A DNA stretch of 64,000 nucleotides. It comes from Planktothricoides raciborskii GIHE-MW2 (GTDB lineage: Bacteria; Cyanobacteriota; Cyanobacteriia; Cyanobacteriales; Laspinemataceae). Under the pieces are notes generated by a model. It did no database searches, was not told the DNA's origin, and worked only from the letters and a program-made list of their open reading frames with translations. Positions 46,093 to 55,486 of the stretch are shown here, piece by piece (position 1 is the stretch's first letter; the number at the start of each line of letters is the position of its first letter). A program made the translations under genes and the position numbers. The stretch lies in the NCBI RefSeq assembly GCF_040564635.1, contig NZ_CP159837.1, positions 3,707,001 to 3,771,000 on the forward strand, in the 5' to 3' direction.

Positions 46093-47427
46093 TTATATCA
46101 CAAAATTTTCCACAATATTAGCATCCCCTAAAGCTACTTTAACACTGAACTGCTCTCCTGGAACACCGCGAAAATCCAGTTGGATCCAATTGTCAGCATT
46201 TCGAGATTCGGCTTCTAAAAAGACTTCTCCATTTTCATCCAGGATAATTAATTGTGTAGCCGGTGGTAAATAATTTTGTGCTTCATTACGGGGATATAAT
46301 CTTACCAGGATGTCCCGTTTATCATCACTTTTTTGCTGACAGTTGACAATCAATGCAACCGGATAATCTCCTAATGTGATTTTACTGACTTTACTTACAC
46401 TTAAAGTGGGATTTTCGGCATCAGTCCTGCTGGAACGGGGTGTAGTGGCAAATCGAAAAATTAGATTTCCCTGTAGTTCACTTAAAAACGATTCCAATGT
46501 TTGCCAATTTGATTCAAAAGCACTTTCAAAAGCACTTTCAATATTTTGCAACCATTGACTTAGATTTATAACACCTATAACAGTGGCTAAATCTTGGGAT
46601 AAAGGAGCAACTATAGGCTCTATATTAACCGTTTCTTCTGATTCATCACCCCCCCAAAGTTCTGCTAACTTCTCTAGCAATTCTTCTGCTAAATCTTGCA
46701 GTTCATTTTGTTGTGATTCATCAAAATATTCTTTCGCTGCAACTGTACCACCTCTAAAAGCAAGACCTCCTACGGTTAAATAACTTGCTAAAAACTCACC
46801 ACCGGCATACCGTCGCTCGTATTTTTTATAGGTGCGATATATTCGCTCTAGTTGAGTGACAATTTCTGAAAAAGATTCGTCATTTAATCGCTGTTTAACT
46901 TTAGCTGCTACGGGGTCATTACTCTGAAAAAAATCCAGGGCTGACTCTAGGCGATCGAGATAATCAATCAATGTTTCTATCGGTTGAAGACTGGTAATTT
47001 CTATTGTTTCTAGCGGAGTTTGTGGGTCTGTGGTCGGATAAAATCCTAACAATTGCACCTCGTTTAACTGTTCTTGGAATTGCACCCCAATATAGGCAAT
47101 TCTGTTCTCTGTCACCTCTGAAGGTAGAGAAATAACTGTTTCTCCAGGTAAAACCGGACGACATTCGATTTTGCCTAAATTGGGAATTACTAAATCAGCG
47201 ACATCATTAAAACAACGGACAACAGGATGCCAACTGTCGCCTGCGTTTAAATCAGTTTCGATTCCTAGCCAGTCTAAAAAACTGCGAACCCCTAAAACAG
47301 CAAGAGTGTTTAAGTAAACTTGCTTACCTTTTTCAACTGTATCTTGTTGTCCAGAGAATTTTCGAGCAATTTCATGGTTTTCTTTGCTTAAAGCCATCGT
47401 CAAAAAGTTAGTTTTTGTGGTATCCAT
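46093..47427 (-). CDS. DUF1822 family protein
   Basis: A 444-residue cyanobacterial DUF1822 protein. It has the typical opening (LSKENHEIARKFSGQQ, then YLNTLAVLGVRSFLDWLGIE) and a C-terminal beta-rich part (LYPRNEAQNYLPPATQLIIL). The function is unknown. Genes of this family are regularly found beside sigma-factor-like genes and CHASE2/CHAT genes, as here: a sigma-like gene lies 12 bp upstream. It contains a locally duplicated FESAFES in the linker. Confidence 0.87.
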   Translation of the reverse strand: MDTTKTNFLTMALSKENHEIARKFSGQQDTVEKGKQVYLNTLAVLGVRSFLDWLGIETDLNAGDSWHPVVRCFNDVADLVIPNLGKIECRPVLPGETVISLPSEVTENRIAYIGVQFQEQLNEVQLLGFYPTTDPQTPLETIEITSLQPIETLIDYLDRLESALDFFQSNDPVAAKVKQRLNDESFSEIVTQLERIYRTYKKYERRYAGGEFLASYLTVGGLAFRGGTVAAKEYFDESQQNELQDLAEELLEKLAELWGGDESEETVNIEPIVAPLSQDLATVIGVINLSQWLQNIESAFESAFESNWQTLESFLSELQGNLIFRFATTPRSSRTDAENPTLSVSKVSKITLGDYPVALIVNCQQKSDDKRDILVRLYPRNEAQNYLPPATQLIILDENGEVFLEAESRNADNWIQLDFRGVPGEQFSVKVALGDANIVENFVI

Positions 47428-47439
47428 AAGATTCTCCTT

Positions 47440-48156
47440 TTAGTTCTCGTATCCTAATTCTCTAGCAATTCTTCTAAGTAAAGGAAGACAGTAATTTCGC
47501 CAGCGATCGTACACTGTTTGTTCGGGAATTGTTTTTTCGGGAGTAGTTAACTCCTTAGCAACTTGCCTGGGGTTAAGAGGCGGTTCTTCAAACAGTAGTT
47601 TTCGACTCAAAAGTTGGCAGTCAAGATTGGCATTGTTACGCGGGTGACAATTTCTCAGTTTCATTTCCGGATCTTCTTCAATATAGCGTCTTATTTTCCC
47701 AGCAAGAGAATGACGTTCTTTTTGCAGCAGGCGACTAATGCCAGTGAGAGTTAGATCATCTGCTATGGTATCTTCAATAGTCAAATCTTCATTCCCTCCA
47801 ATAGTCTCGCTCGTACTAACAGTTTTAGATTTTCGTCCGCGCTTGACATCTTTACAATCAGTCTTCAGAATCATCATTACCCAGTTAATAAAGCATTCGC
47901 GAACCTTAGCAGCCTCAGAAGGGTTTTGACAGTTAACGGTTTCCAAGTTCAAAGAATATCTTTGAGGAAACCTATTAATATTTCGCTTAACGTCCCTTTC
48001 TGTTATTGGCAAAGCTTCATCATAATAGGGTAGCCAACCTTGATTAAGACGTCTCTTAACTTCCGGCAAATAGTCGATCGCGAGTCCTAGTGCCTCAGCC
48101 TTTTCAGGAGAGTGCAAGGCTTCTCGAATCAATTGACATAATGACGCATTATCCAT
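47440..48156 (-). CDS. Sigma-70-like protein
   Basis: A 238-residue protein with a sigma-70-family-like core (region 2-like helices around DVKRNINRFPQRYSL, then EDTIADD) and a C-terminal helix-turn-helix-like part (LNPRQVAKELTTPEK, then VYDRWRNYCLPLLRRIARE). It resembles the sigma-like proteins encoded next to DUF1822 genes in cyanobacteria, whose role in transcription has not been shown to my knowledge. The start at 48156 (MDNASLCQLIREAL) is preferred over 48219 because the upstream 21 codons lack such similarity; no strong ribosome site is seen. Confidence 0.72.
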   Translation of the reverse strand: MDNASLCQLIREALHSPEKAEALGLAIDYLPEVKRRLNQGWLPYYDEALPITERDVKRNINRFPQRYSLNLETVNCQNPSEAAKVRECFINWVMMILKTDCKDVKRGRKSKTVSTSETIGGNEDLTIEDTIADDLTLTGISRLLQKERHSLAGKIRRYIEEDPEMKLRNCHPRNNANLDCQLLSRKLLFEEPPLNPRQVAKELTTPEKTIPEQTVYDRWRNYCLPLLRRIARELGYEN

Positions 48157-48294
48157 AAAAGCGCGAATCAAAGCAAAAATAGGGATGCCTGGATTATAGC
48201 CCAAAGCACCCCCCACCAAGACAGAAACCAGGTTTTTCTGAAAAATAGGCGGCTGGAAACCAGATTTCTAGGCAGAAACCCGGTTTCTTTAGCC

Positions 48295-48778
48295 TCAAGC
48301 TATGTCGTCTAAGTCGCCCCCAAATTCCTGATGGTCTTCCTTCCAGTTGCGGTAAGCGTCGTCATACCGTTGCTGCGCGGCAATAACGTCTTGTTCACAT
48401 TGTTGAATTTGGGTGGCGTAACGGTGCGCGATCATCTCTTTATCTTCCGCTAAAACCTCCTCTAATTCAGCGCGTTTTTGCTCTACCCATTCCCGACGCA
48501 TTCGTTCAATTTTTTGCTGTCTTTCTTTGATTTCATGGGGGGCACCTGTTATGTCGATTTCTGGCGCGGGAAATTTATTCGGCAATTCGGTTAAGTTACT
48601 ACGGTGTTTAAATAGGCGTTCTTCCAAAGTCCGATCGCCCTCTAATTCTAACTCCCTCTAATTCTAACTCTTCGAGGGCGATCGCGCCCCATGTTGATAT
48701 CATAATCCGCAACCAAGGTTCGTTATGCTGGTTCGGGGTCGGTGGGCTGTAGGTTTCGGGTTGATAATATCGGTTCAT
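48295..48778 (-). pseudogene. Coiled-coil gene split by a 16-bp tandem duplication
   Basis: Two overlapping frames, 48608-48778 (MNRYYQPETYSPPTPNQHNE, then EELELEG) and 48295-48627 (EERLFKHRSNLTELPNK, then a charged coiled coil), are parts of one gene of about 155 codons. CCCTCTAATTCTAACT is repeated twice head to tail at 48638-48669. Removing one copy joins EELELEG directly to DRTLEERLFKHR. The 16-bp unit shifts the frame. The product's function is unknown. This could be a mutation or a reversible switch. Confidence 0.8.
48638..48669. repeat. Perfect 16-bp tandem duplication causing a frameshift
   Basis: Two adjacent identical 16-mers (48638-48653 and 48654-48669) in a coding region, not a multiple of 3. 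Confidence 0.95.
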
Positions 48779-48862
48779 GGTGATTTCTTTGCTAACGGTG
48801 TTATGGATATATCGAAGGTTGTCACCGTTGTTATGCAAAGCTGCGGAAAATAACGAATTTAC

Positions 48863-48965
48863 TCGTAGGGGCGAAGCATAAAGCCTACGGCATGGCTTCG
48901 CTTACCGGGCGAAAAATCTTGGGAAAAAACAAATAACTCATATCCCCGAATGCTTCGCCCCTACA
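48863..48965. repeat. GTAGGGGCGAAGC-type hairpin repeat
   Basis: Same repeat family as at 10176-10417: a TAGGGGCGAAGC arm and a GCTTCGCCCCTA arm around an insert, just downstream of the TPR-CHAT gene. Confidence 0.75.
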
Positions 48966-51900
48966 TTAACGCAAACCAGAACAGATAAAACCAGCCCAAT
49001 AAAATGGATCGGCAAAAGGATATTCTTTACCACAGAGAATTGGCAGGTTTTGTTGTACTCGGAAAATGCGGTTTCCTATGGCATCCCACTGTTTATATTC
49101 TTCATCCCATCGCTGGTAGTCGGGCGTTCCTGCAACTAGACGCTGGCGATTTTTCTTGGCTTTTTGGCGCTTTTGGTCGGCTAGTTGTAATTGCCGATCG
49201 TAATACTTTTGTAGTTCAGCTTTGTAATTACTTGCTAGGGTTTGACCGGATAAATTTCTGAGGTCAATTTGCGCTTTTTTCAGGGCTTCAGGACGGTTTA
49301 ACCGCTGACGATTTTGATAATAAAAGATGGAAAATAAGGCAGTGGCTAAATCATCAACAGACCACAAGGTACTCACCACATTTCGCGCCCCGGCACATAA
49401 AAAGCCGGTGGATAATGATAAAATATCATCACTAATTCCCGCCACACCCAGGTTAGTTTCGCAACAGGAAAGAAACACATCAGAGAGGTTAGGCAGGCGA
49501 AAACCGGGGGTCATTATTTGCCCTAATGTAATTTGACCATCGGCTAATATGAGAATCGATTCTAAAGGATTGTCCAGACGAGATTGGGCGTGATGGCTAG
49601 AGTGTAATACTTGCACTTGTTTGGCAAGTTGGCGATAATTTTTTACGGTAGCTTGTTCACGACCTTTTAAGCGTTGATGGGCAGGAATTTGGTGTAAATT
49701 CGCGATGGTTTCGCATTCAAATTCTACACTGGGTAGGCTACCATCGGGGTTTTCTACTGTTCCGTAATTAATTTTATCAAGTTGGGGACGTTGTTGGCAA
49801 TATTGCAAGATTTGGCTACTGGGAACGTAGCGAATCGGGAATTTATCGCCTAAGTATTGAGTTTCATCGGTTAAAAAAGGTAAGGCAGCAAAGGGGATTT
49901 GATGCCAAAATAGATGGGGGATGATAATCAGTTCCTTAATATCCTGGAGATAGGTTTCTACTAAGTTTTTGAGTTGCAATTTATCGGCTAATTGCTGCAA
50001 AAAATCCGATATTTTGGCATACCAAAGGCCATCTTGTTTCTTGTTAAAATAGGGATTTAACCACTCGTTAACTACTAAATCCTGTAAGGTTTGATAGCCA
50101 AAGCCGGTACAGGTATGTAGTTCGGGGTTTTTGTCTTTGTAGATGATGAAAATGTGGGTGTCGTTGTTGGTGGTAAAGAAATTGAGAATCGCAGTCTGGG
50201 GGTTTTCGATGAGTTGCTGAATGGTGGCAAAATCTAGGGGGTTAACTTCCTTTTCTCCGGCTAAAACGGGGTCTAAACGGCGCATTTGTTCCCAAACTTG
50301 TTGTTTTTCTGCTTCCAAAGCGGCGATTTTTTCCGTAGCAGCTTGGAAAGCAGCGCGAGTCGAGGTGACAGTGCCTTTATTTGTTGGTTTATCTGTTCCT
50401 TGATTGGTTGAGTTTTCTGTCTGTTGTTGGCTAGAGTCAGAGTTATTTTGCAGGCGGTTTCGTTCTGCATCAATTTCCGCTTGGAGTTGGTCGTATTGTT
50501 GCAAATATGCCTGAACTTGGGGCGGAATTTCTCCATCTGCATAGAGGTCATTACTGGCCATTAAGTCTACCAGACGTTTAGCGCGAGAGCGATCGACATA
50601 AGCAATGGCTTTGTCCAAATTGCCGCTATTGATGTAGGCTTGAATGATGTTGGCGTAAACATCTATAGAATCAGCGATAATCTGTTGACGGCTGGCATCA
50701 GTTTTTGACCAACTGCGGCTTTTTTCCACCGCTTTAATGGCGGATTCGTAGCCTTCTATAGCTATCTCCCATTTACCTTCTTTAAAGCCAAGATTACCGA
50801 GATTTCTGCCCGATTGTAAACAATCTTTAGGAAAGGCTTCTGGTGTTCTAATTTCTAATGCCCGTTGATAACACCGAATGGCCTCATCAATATTCTCAGC
50901 CCGGTTGCCGGTGATTTTGTTTTTGTAGGCATTTCCGAGATTATTTTGAGTCATTGCCCAATATTCGGGAAAATCCTCACGGCTATAAACTTCTAAAGCC
51001 CGTTGATAACAGGCGATCGCCTCATCTATATTCTGGGCCCGGTTGCCGGTGATTTTGTCTGAGTAGGCATTTCCTAGACCATTTTGAGTCCCTGCCCAAT
51101 ATTCGGGAAAATCCTCACGGGTATAAACTTCTAAAGCCCGTTGATAACAGGCGATCGCGCTATCAATATTTTCAGCCCGGTTGCCGGTGATTTTGTTAGA
51201 GTAGGTAATTCCCAGATTATTTTGAGTCATTGCCCAATATTCGGGAAAATCCTCACGGGTATAAACTTCTAAAGCGAGTTGATAACAACGAATCGCCTCA
51301 TCAATATTCTCAGCCCGGTTGCCGGTGATTTTGTTAGAGTAGGCACTTCCCAGACCAATTTGAGTCCCTGCCCAATCTTGGGGAAAATCTTCACGGGTTC
51401 TTACTTTTAAAGCCCGTTGAAAACAACGAATGGCCTCATCTATATTCTCAGCCCGGTTGCCCGTGATTTTAGACCAGTGGGCATTTCCCAGATTGTTTTG
51501 AGTCATTGCCCAATTTTTGGGAAAATCCTCACGGGTTCTTACTTCTAATGCCCGCTGAAAACAAGCGATCGCCGCATCAATATTCTCAGCCCGGTTGCCC
51601 GTGATTTTGTTTCTGTAGGCTTCTCCCAGATTATTTTGAGTCATTGCCCAATCTTCGGGAAAATCCTCACGGGTTCTAACTTCTAAAGCCCGCTGAAAAC
51701 AAGCGATCGCCGCATCAATATTCTCAGCCCGGTTGCCCGTGATTTTGTTAGAGTAGGCACCTCCGAGATTATTTTGAGTCATAGCCCAATCTTCGGGAAA
51801 ATCCTCACGGGTATAAACTTCTAAAGCCCGTAGATAACAGGCGATCGCCGCATCAATATTCTCAGCCCGGTTGCCCGTGATTTTGTTCTTGTAGGCAATT

Positions 51901-53186
51901 CCCAGACCATTTTGAGTCCCTGCCCAATCTTCGGGAAAATCCTCACGGGTTCTTACTTCTAAAGCCCGTTGATAACAGGCGATCGCCGCATCAATATTCT
52001 CAGCCCGGTTGCCCGTGATTTTGTTAGAGTAGGCACCTCCGAGATTATTTTGAGTCATTGCCCAATCTTCGGGAAAATCCTCACGGGTTCTAACTTCTAA
52101 AGCCCGTTGATAACAGGCGATCGCCGCATCAATATTCTCAGCCCGGTTGCCGGTGATTTTGTTCTTGTAGGCAATTGCGAGATTATTTTGAGTCCCTGCC
52201 CAATCTTCGGGAAAATCCTCACGGGTTCTAACTTCTAATGCCCGTTGATAACAACGAATTGCCTCATCTATATTCTGGGCCCGGTTGCCGGTGATTTTGT
52301 TAGAGTAGGCATTACCCAGACCATTTTGAGTCCCTGCCCAATCTTGGGGAAAATCCTCACGGGTTCTGACTTCTAAAGCCTGTTGATAACAACAAATCGC
52401 CTCATCTATATTATCAGCCCGGTTGCCCGTGATTTTTGTTCTGTAGGCTTCTCCCAGATTATTTTGAGTCCCTGCCCAATCTTGGGGAAAATCCTCACGG
52501 GTGTAGACTTTTAATGCCCGTTGATAACAACAAATCGCCTCATCTATATTCTCAGCCCGGTTGCCGGTGATTTTGTCAGAGTAGGCATTTCCCAGATTAT
52601 TTTGAGTCATTGCCCAATTTTCGGGAAAATTCTCACGGGTGAAGATGTTTAAAATTAATTCATAACCAGTAATGGCAATGTCTAGGTTACTCGCCCTGTT
52701 GCCTAAAGGAAACTGCTGAATTAAATTGCTGAAATAGACAAAAGCTGCTGCATAGCTTGGGGCTTGTTCCGGTGTGGCCTGGGAGAGAATATGGTTAGCC
52801 CAATTTGGGTACAAGGCAACTAATCTATGATTGAGTTTATCTTGGTTAGCCTTCAGGATGGGATAGACAACTTGTGGGTTGCCCTTACTGTCAGCAGTAG
52901 CTACTAATACTTCAACCAAAAAATTGATATATTCTTGTCGAGATTCTGGTGATAAGTGGTTGTGCAGATAAGCGGCTATTTCCTGCGCTAAATCAGTTAA
53001 AAATCTAGCGTTGTTTTCATTCCCCTGTTGCGCCATCATTGCTGCTTTTTGTTGCATTACCTCTACTAAATCTGGATCGATTAGGTGGGGATGGGCGTTG
53101 AGGGTATTAATAATTTCTTCTCCATTGGGGCATTCAAGTAAGGCTTGAATTAAGTTAAGGTATTCTTGTAGGCGTTGTTCGTTCAT
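48966..53186 (-). CDS. TPR-CHAT protein with 14 near-identical TPR units
   Basis: A 1406-residue protein. After an N-terminal helical domain (1-170), fourteen 46-residue TPR units follow (about 170-815), consensus NRAENIDEAIACYQRALEV plus TREDFPEDWAMTQNNLGNAY plus SNKITG, the last one degenerate. Two more TPR-like helices and a charged linker lead to a C-terminal CHAT protease: candidate His in VLHSSHHAQS (about 1198) and Cys in FLSCCETNLGVAG (about 1242). CHAT proteases are caspase relatives used in bacterial cell-death and defence pathways, activated through their TPR sensors. The unit is 138 bp and the DNA copies are very similar, so copy number may vary. It is cytoplasmic by sequence. Substrate unknown. 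Confidence 0.93.
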   Translation of the reverse strand: MNEQRLQEYLNLIQALLECPNGEEIINTLNAHPHLIDPDLVEVMQQKAAMMAQQGNENNARFLTDLAQEIAAYLHNHLSPESRQEYINFLVEVLVATADSKGNPQVVYPILKANQDKLNHRLVALYPNWANHILSQATPEQAPSYAAAFVYFSNLIQQFPLGNRASNLDIAITGYELILNIFTRENFPENWAMTQNNLGNAYSDKITGNRAENIDEAICCYQRALKVYTREDFPQDWAGTQNNLGEAYRTKITGNRADNIDEAICCYQQALEVRTREDFPQDWAGTQNGLGNAYSNKITGNRAQNIDEAIRCYQRALEVRTREDFPEDWAGTQNNLAIAYKNKITGNRAENIDAAIACYQRALEVRTREDFPEDWAMTQNNLGGAYSNKITGNRAENIDAAIACYQRALEVRTREDFPEDWAGTQNGLGIAYKNKITGNRAENIDAAIACYLRALEVYTREDFPEDWAMTQNNLGGAYSNKITGNRAENIDAAIACFQRALEVRTREDFPEDWAMTQNNLGEAYRNKITGNRAENIDAAIACFQRALEVRTREDFPKNWAMTQNNLGNAHWSKITGNRAENIDEAIRCFQRALKVRTREDFPQDWAGTQIGLGSAYSNKITGNRAENIDEAIRCYQLALEVYTREDFPEYWAMTQNNLGITYSNKITGNRAENIDSAIACYQRALEVYTREDFPEYWAGTQNGLGNAYSDKITGNRAQNIDEAIACYQRALEVYSREDFPEYWAMTQNNLGNAYKNKITGNRAENIDEAIRCYQRALEIRTPEAFPKDCLQSGRNLGNLGFKEGKWEIAIEGYESAIKAVEKSRSWSKTDASRQQIIADSIDVYANIIQAYINSGNLDKAIAYVDRSRAKRLVDLMASNDLYADGEIPPQVQAYLQQYDQLQAEIDAERNRLQNNSDSSQQQTENSTNQGTDKPTNKGTVTSTRAAFQAATEKIAALEAEKQQVWEQMRRLDPVLAGEKEVNPLDFATIQQLIENPQTAILNFFTTNNDTHIFIIYKDKNPELHTCTGFGYQTLQDLVVNEWLNPYFNKKQDGLWYAKISDFLQQLADKLQLKNLVETYLQDIKELIIIPHLFWHQIPFAALPFLTDETQYLGDKFPIRYVPSSQILQYCQQRPQLDKINYGTVENPDGSLPSVEFECETIANLHQIPAHQRLKGREQATVKNYRQLAKQVQVLHSSHHAQSRLDNPLESILILADGQITLGQIMTPGFRLPNLSDVFLSCCETNLGVAGISDDILSLSTGFLCAGARNVVSTLWSVDDLATALFSIFYYQNRQRLNRPEALKKAQIDLRNLSGQTLASNYKAELQKYYDRQLQLADQKRQKAKKNRQRLVAGTPDYQRWDEEYKQWDAIGNRIFRVQQNLPILCGKEYPFADPFYWAGFICSGLR

Positions 53187-53235
53187 GGTTGTTTTCCTGT
53201 GGGTAAAGGGGTAAGCGGCGATCTAGGGTTTAGTG

Positions 53236-53545
53236 GGCATTGCACGAAACCGGGTTTCTTTGATTAATCTCTGCGGAAAACGAGAAAGTCTCATAGAAAC
53301 CCGGTTTCTGAGATTTGGAGTCCCATAAAAACCCGGTTTCTGAGATTATTATCGTAGGAAGTGTTGGAGTTTATGCAGTCGCGGGGAAAAAACCGGGAAA
53401 CCGGGAAAGAAACCGGGTTTCTTTGATCAATCTCTGCTGAAAACGAAAGAATCTCATAGAAACCCGTTTGGGGAAAGAAACCGGGTTTCTTTGATCAATC
53501 CCTGCTGAAAACGAAAAAATCTCATAGAAACCCGGTTTCTGAGAT
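53236..53545. repeat. Cluster of GAAACCGGGTTTC palindromes
   Basis: Several copies of AGAAACCGGGTTTCT and its half-sites, separated by CTGCTGAAAACGAAA(A/G)AATCTCAT-type sequence. The same palindrome is found at about 10625, 40662-40700, 42683-42720 and 48228-48292. Confidence 0.85.
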
Positions 53546-53552
53546 TTGAGGC

Positions 53553-54296
53553 TAACCACATTAACCGCCAGGGAATTAATTCCCTGGCTAATAGCCTAAG
53601 TCGGTTAAAACCGACTAAAATTCTTTACGGGTCAAGGGTTGTTGTACGGGTCAACGGTTGTTGTACGGGTCAAGGGTCGTTGTAGGGGTCAACGGCCGTT
53701 GACCCCTACAGGCGGGGATTTTAATCCCCGACGGGTGTGGTTTACTGAAAACGAAAAAGTCTTATAAATAAACTACATTAACCGCCCGGATAATTAATTC
53801 CCTGATAAACTACATTAACCGCCCGAATAATTAATTCCCTGGCTAATAGCCTAAGTCGGTTAAAACCGACTAAAATTCTTTACGGGTCAAGGGTTGTTGT
53901 ACGGGTCAACGGTTGTTGTACGGGTCAAGGGTCGTTGTAGGGGTCAACGGCCGTTGACCCCTACAGGCGGGGATTTTAATCCCCGACGGGTGTGGTTTAC
54001 TGAAAACGAAAAAGTCTCATAGATAAACCACATTAACCGCCCGGATAATTAATTCCCTGATAAACTACATTAACCGCCCGAATAATTAATTCCCTGGCTA
54101 ATAGCCTAAGTCGGTTAAAACCGACTAAAATTCTTTACGGGTCAAGGGTTGTTGTACGGGTCAACGATCGTTGTACGGGTCAACGGCCGTTGACCCCTAC
54201 CAAGCATAATTAGTCGGTTTTAACGGACTGTAGGGGTCAACGGCCGTTGACCCCTACAGGCGGGGATTTTAATCCCCGACGGGTGTGGTTTACTCA
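53553..54296. repeat. Three tandem repeats of about 255 bp
   Basis: The marker CCCTGGCTAATAGCCTAAG lies at 53581, 53837 and 54092. Each unit carries GACCGGTT-like hairpins (GTCGGTTAAAACCGAC), several TACGGGTCAA(C/G)GG units and GGCGGGGATTTTAATCCCCG. The 5' spacer of the glycosyltransferase gene is made of this array. No gene is seen from 53187 to 54356. Confidence 0.9.
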
Positions 54297-54356
54297 GTGG
54301 AAAACCGCTGTAAATCAAAAATCAACTCCAAAACTGAAAAAAAACTAAAAAAACTT

Positions 54357-55322
54357 ATGACTGCGCCTTTAATTTCCGTGATTATTCCCACCTATAATCG
54401 TGAAGATGCCCTACGAGACAGTATTGCGGATGTACTCAAGCAAGACTATCCCAATTTTGAGGCGATAGTCGTTGACCAAACCGCTACTCATAAACCAGAA
54501 ATTCAACAGTATTTAGAAGAAATGTCTAATCAGGGAAAAATTCGCTGGTTTAGAGTGAACTGGGCCAGTTTACCTGGGGCGCGAAATTATGCAGTTCGTC
54601 GGGCAAAAGGCGAGATTATTCTATTTATTGATGATGATGTCCAATTGCCAGATAATTTTTTAGCAAACCATGCCAAAAACTATCAAGACAACCCCGAAAT
54701 AGGCGCGATCGCTGGTCGAGTTTTTGACCGAATGAAACTAACCGATTCTCAGGGAAATTTAATCATCGAACAACTGCCCCCGGAAGCAATGGATCCGGGA
54801 ATTGCTTGGTATTATATTGATTTAGTCCATACGGTAAAACCCCAGCAAGTCCTCTCTGCCAGAGGCTGCAATATGTCGTTTCGCCGGGAAATATTTACGC
54901 AGCATGGACTCAAATTTGATGAGCGATTTAGAGGGTCTGCGGTGCGCGAAGAGTCTGATTTTTGTCTGCGGTTACGGTCAACAGGATATAAAATATGGTA
55001 TGACCCAGAAGCCCATTTAGTTCACCTGGGAGAAGAGACGGGCGGATGTCACGATATTAGCACAAAATCTTGGCAATATCAGATTACTTTTTATCACAAT
55101 CATTTCTTTTTAGGCTTAAAAAATCTCACCTTTTCTCAATGTGTCCGCTTTTTTGCCCGGTTATTTGATTGTCATGTCCTGGGTCATCCCCCTTGTAATA
55201 AAAGTGGTTCACCGCTAAAAATGTTGGTGCGGGGATTTTTTTATACCCTGGGTTTTTTCAATGCAGTTGGCACTCAAATCAAATCTCTCTGGAATGATGG
55301 GCAAATTTATACTAAGGAATAA
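54357..55322 (+). CDS. Family 2 glycosyltransferase
   Basis: A 321-residue GT2 enzyme with a GT-A fold. It has an inverting nucleotide-sugar site: SVIIPTYNREDAL at the start, FIDDDVQLPDNF (the D-x-D-like metal site) and acceptor-side motifs (EESDFCLRLRSTGY). It probably adds a sugar to an exopolysaccharide or glycolipid together with the two GT4 genes downstream. ATG 54357 is chosen because the frame upstream to GTG 54285 is repeat DNA. Confidence 0.93.
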   Translation: MTAPLISVIIPTYNREDALRDSIADVLKQDYPNFEAIVVDQTATHKPEIQQYLEEMSNQGKIRWFRVNWASLPGARNYAVRRAKGEIILFIDDDVQLPDNFLANHAKNYQDNPEIGAIAGRVFDRMKLTDSQGNLIIEQLPPEAMDPGIAWYYIDLVHTVKPQQVLSARGCNMSFRREIFTQHGLKFDERFRGSAVREESDFCLRLRSTGYKIWYDPEAHLVHLGEETGGCHDISTKSWQYQITFYHNHFFLGLKNLTFSQCVRFFARLFDCHVLGHPPCNKSGSPLKMLVRGFFYTLGFFNAVGTQIKSLWNDGQIYTKE

Positions 55323-55486
55323 TTGATAATTAATAATTGATAATTGATAATTATTTTTTAATAGTTATTAATTATTTTCCCCAACCAACAACCCCCCCAA
55401 CCCCCCCGTCAACCGCCATCGGGCAAGCAACAACCAACAACCAACAACCAACAACCAACAACCAACAACCAACCAATAATAAAATT
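55323..55486. repeat. Short tandem repeats between glycosyltransferase genes
   Basis: TAATTGATAAT units (55324-55360) and then CAACAAC/CAACCAA units (about 55430-55470). Non-coding spacer. Confidence 0.8.

Noticed and set aside
53371-53559. Minus-strand 62-residue ORF
   Set aside because: Made of GAAACCGGGTTTC repeats; composition is repeat-derived.
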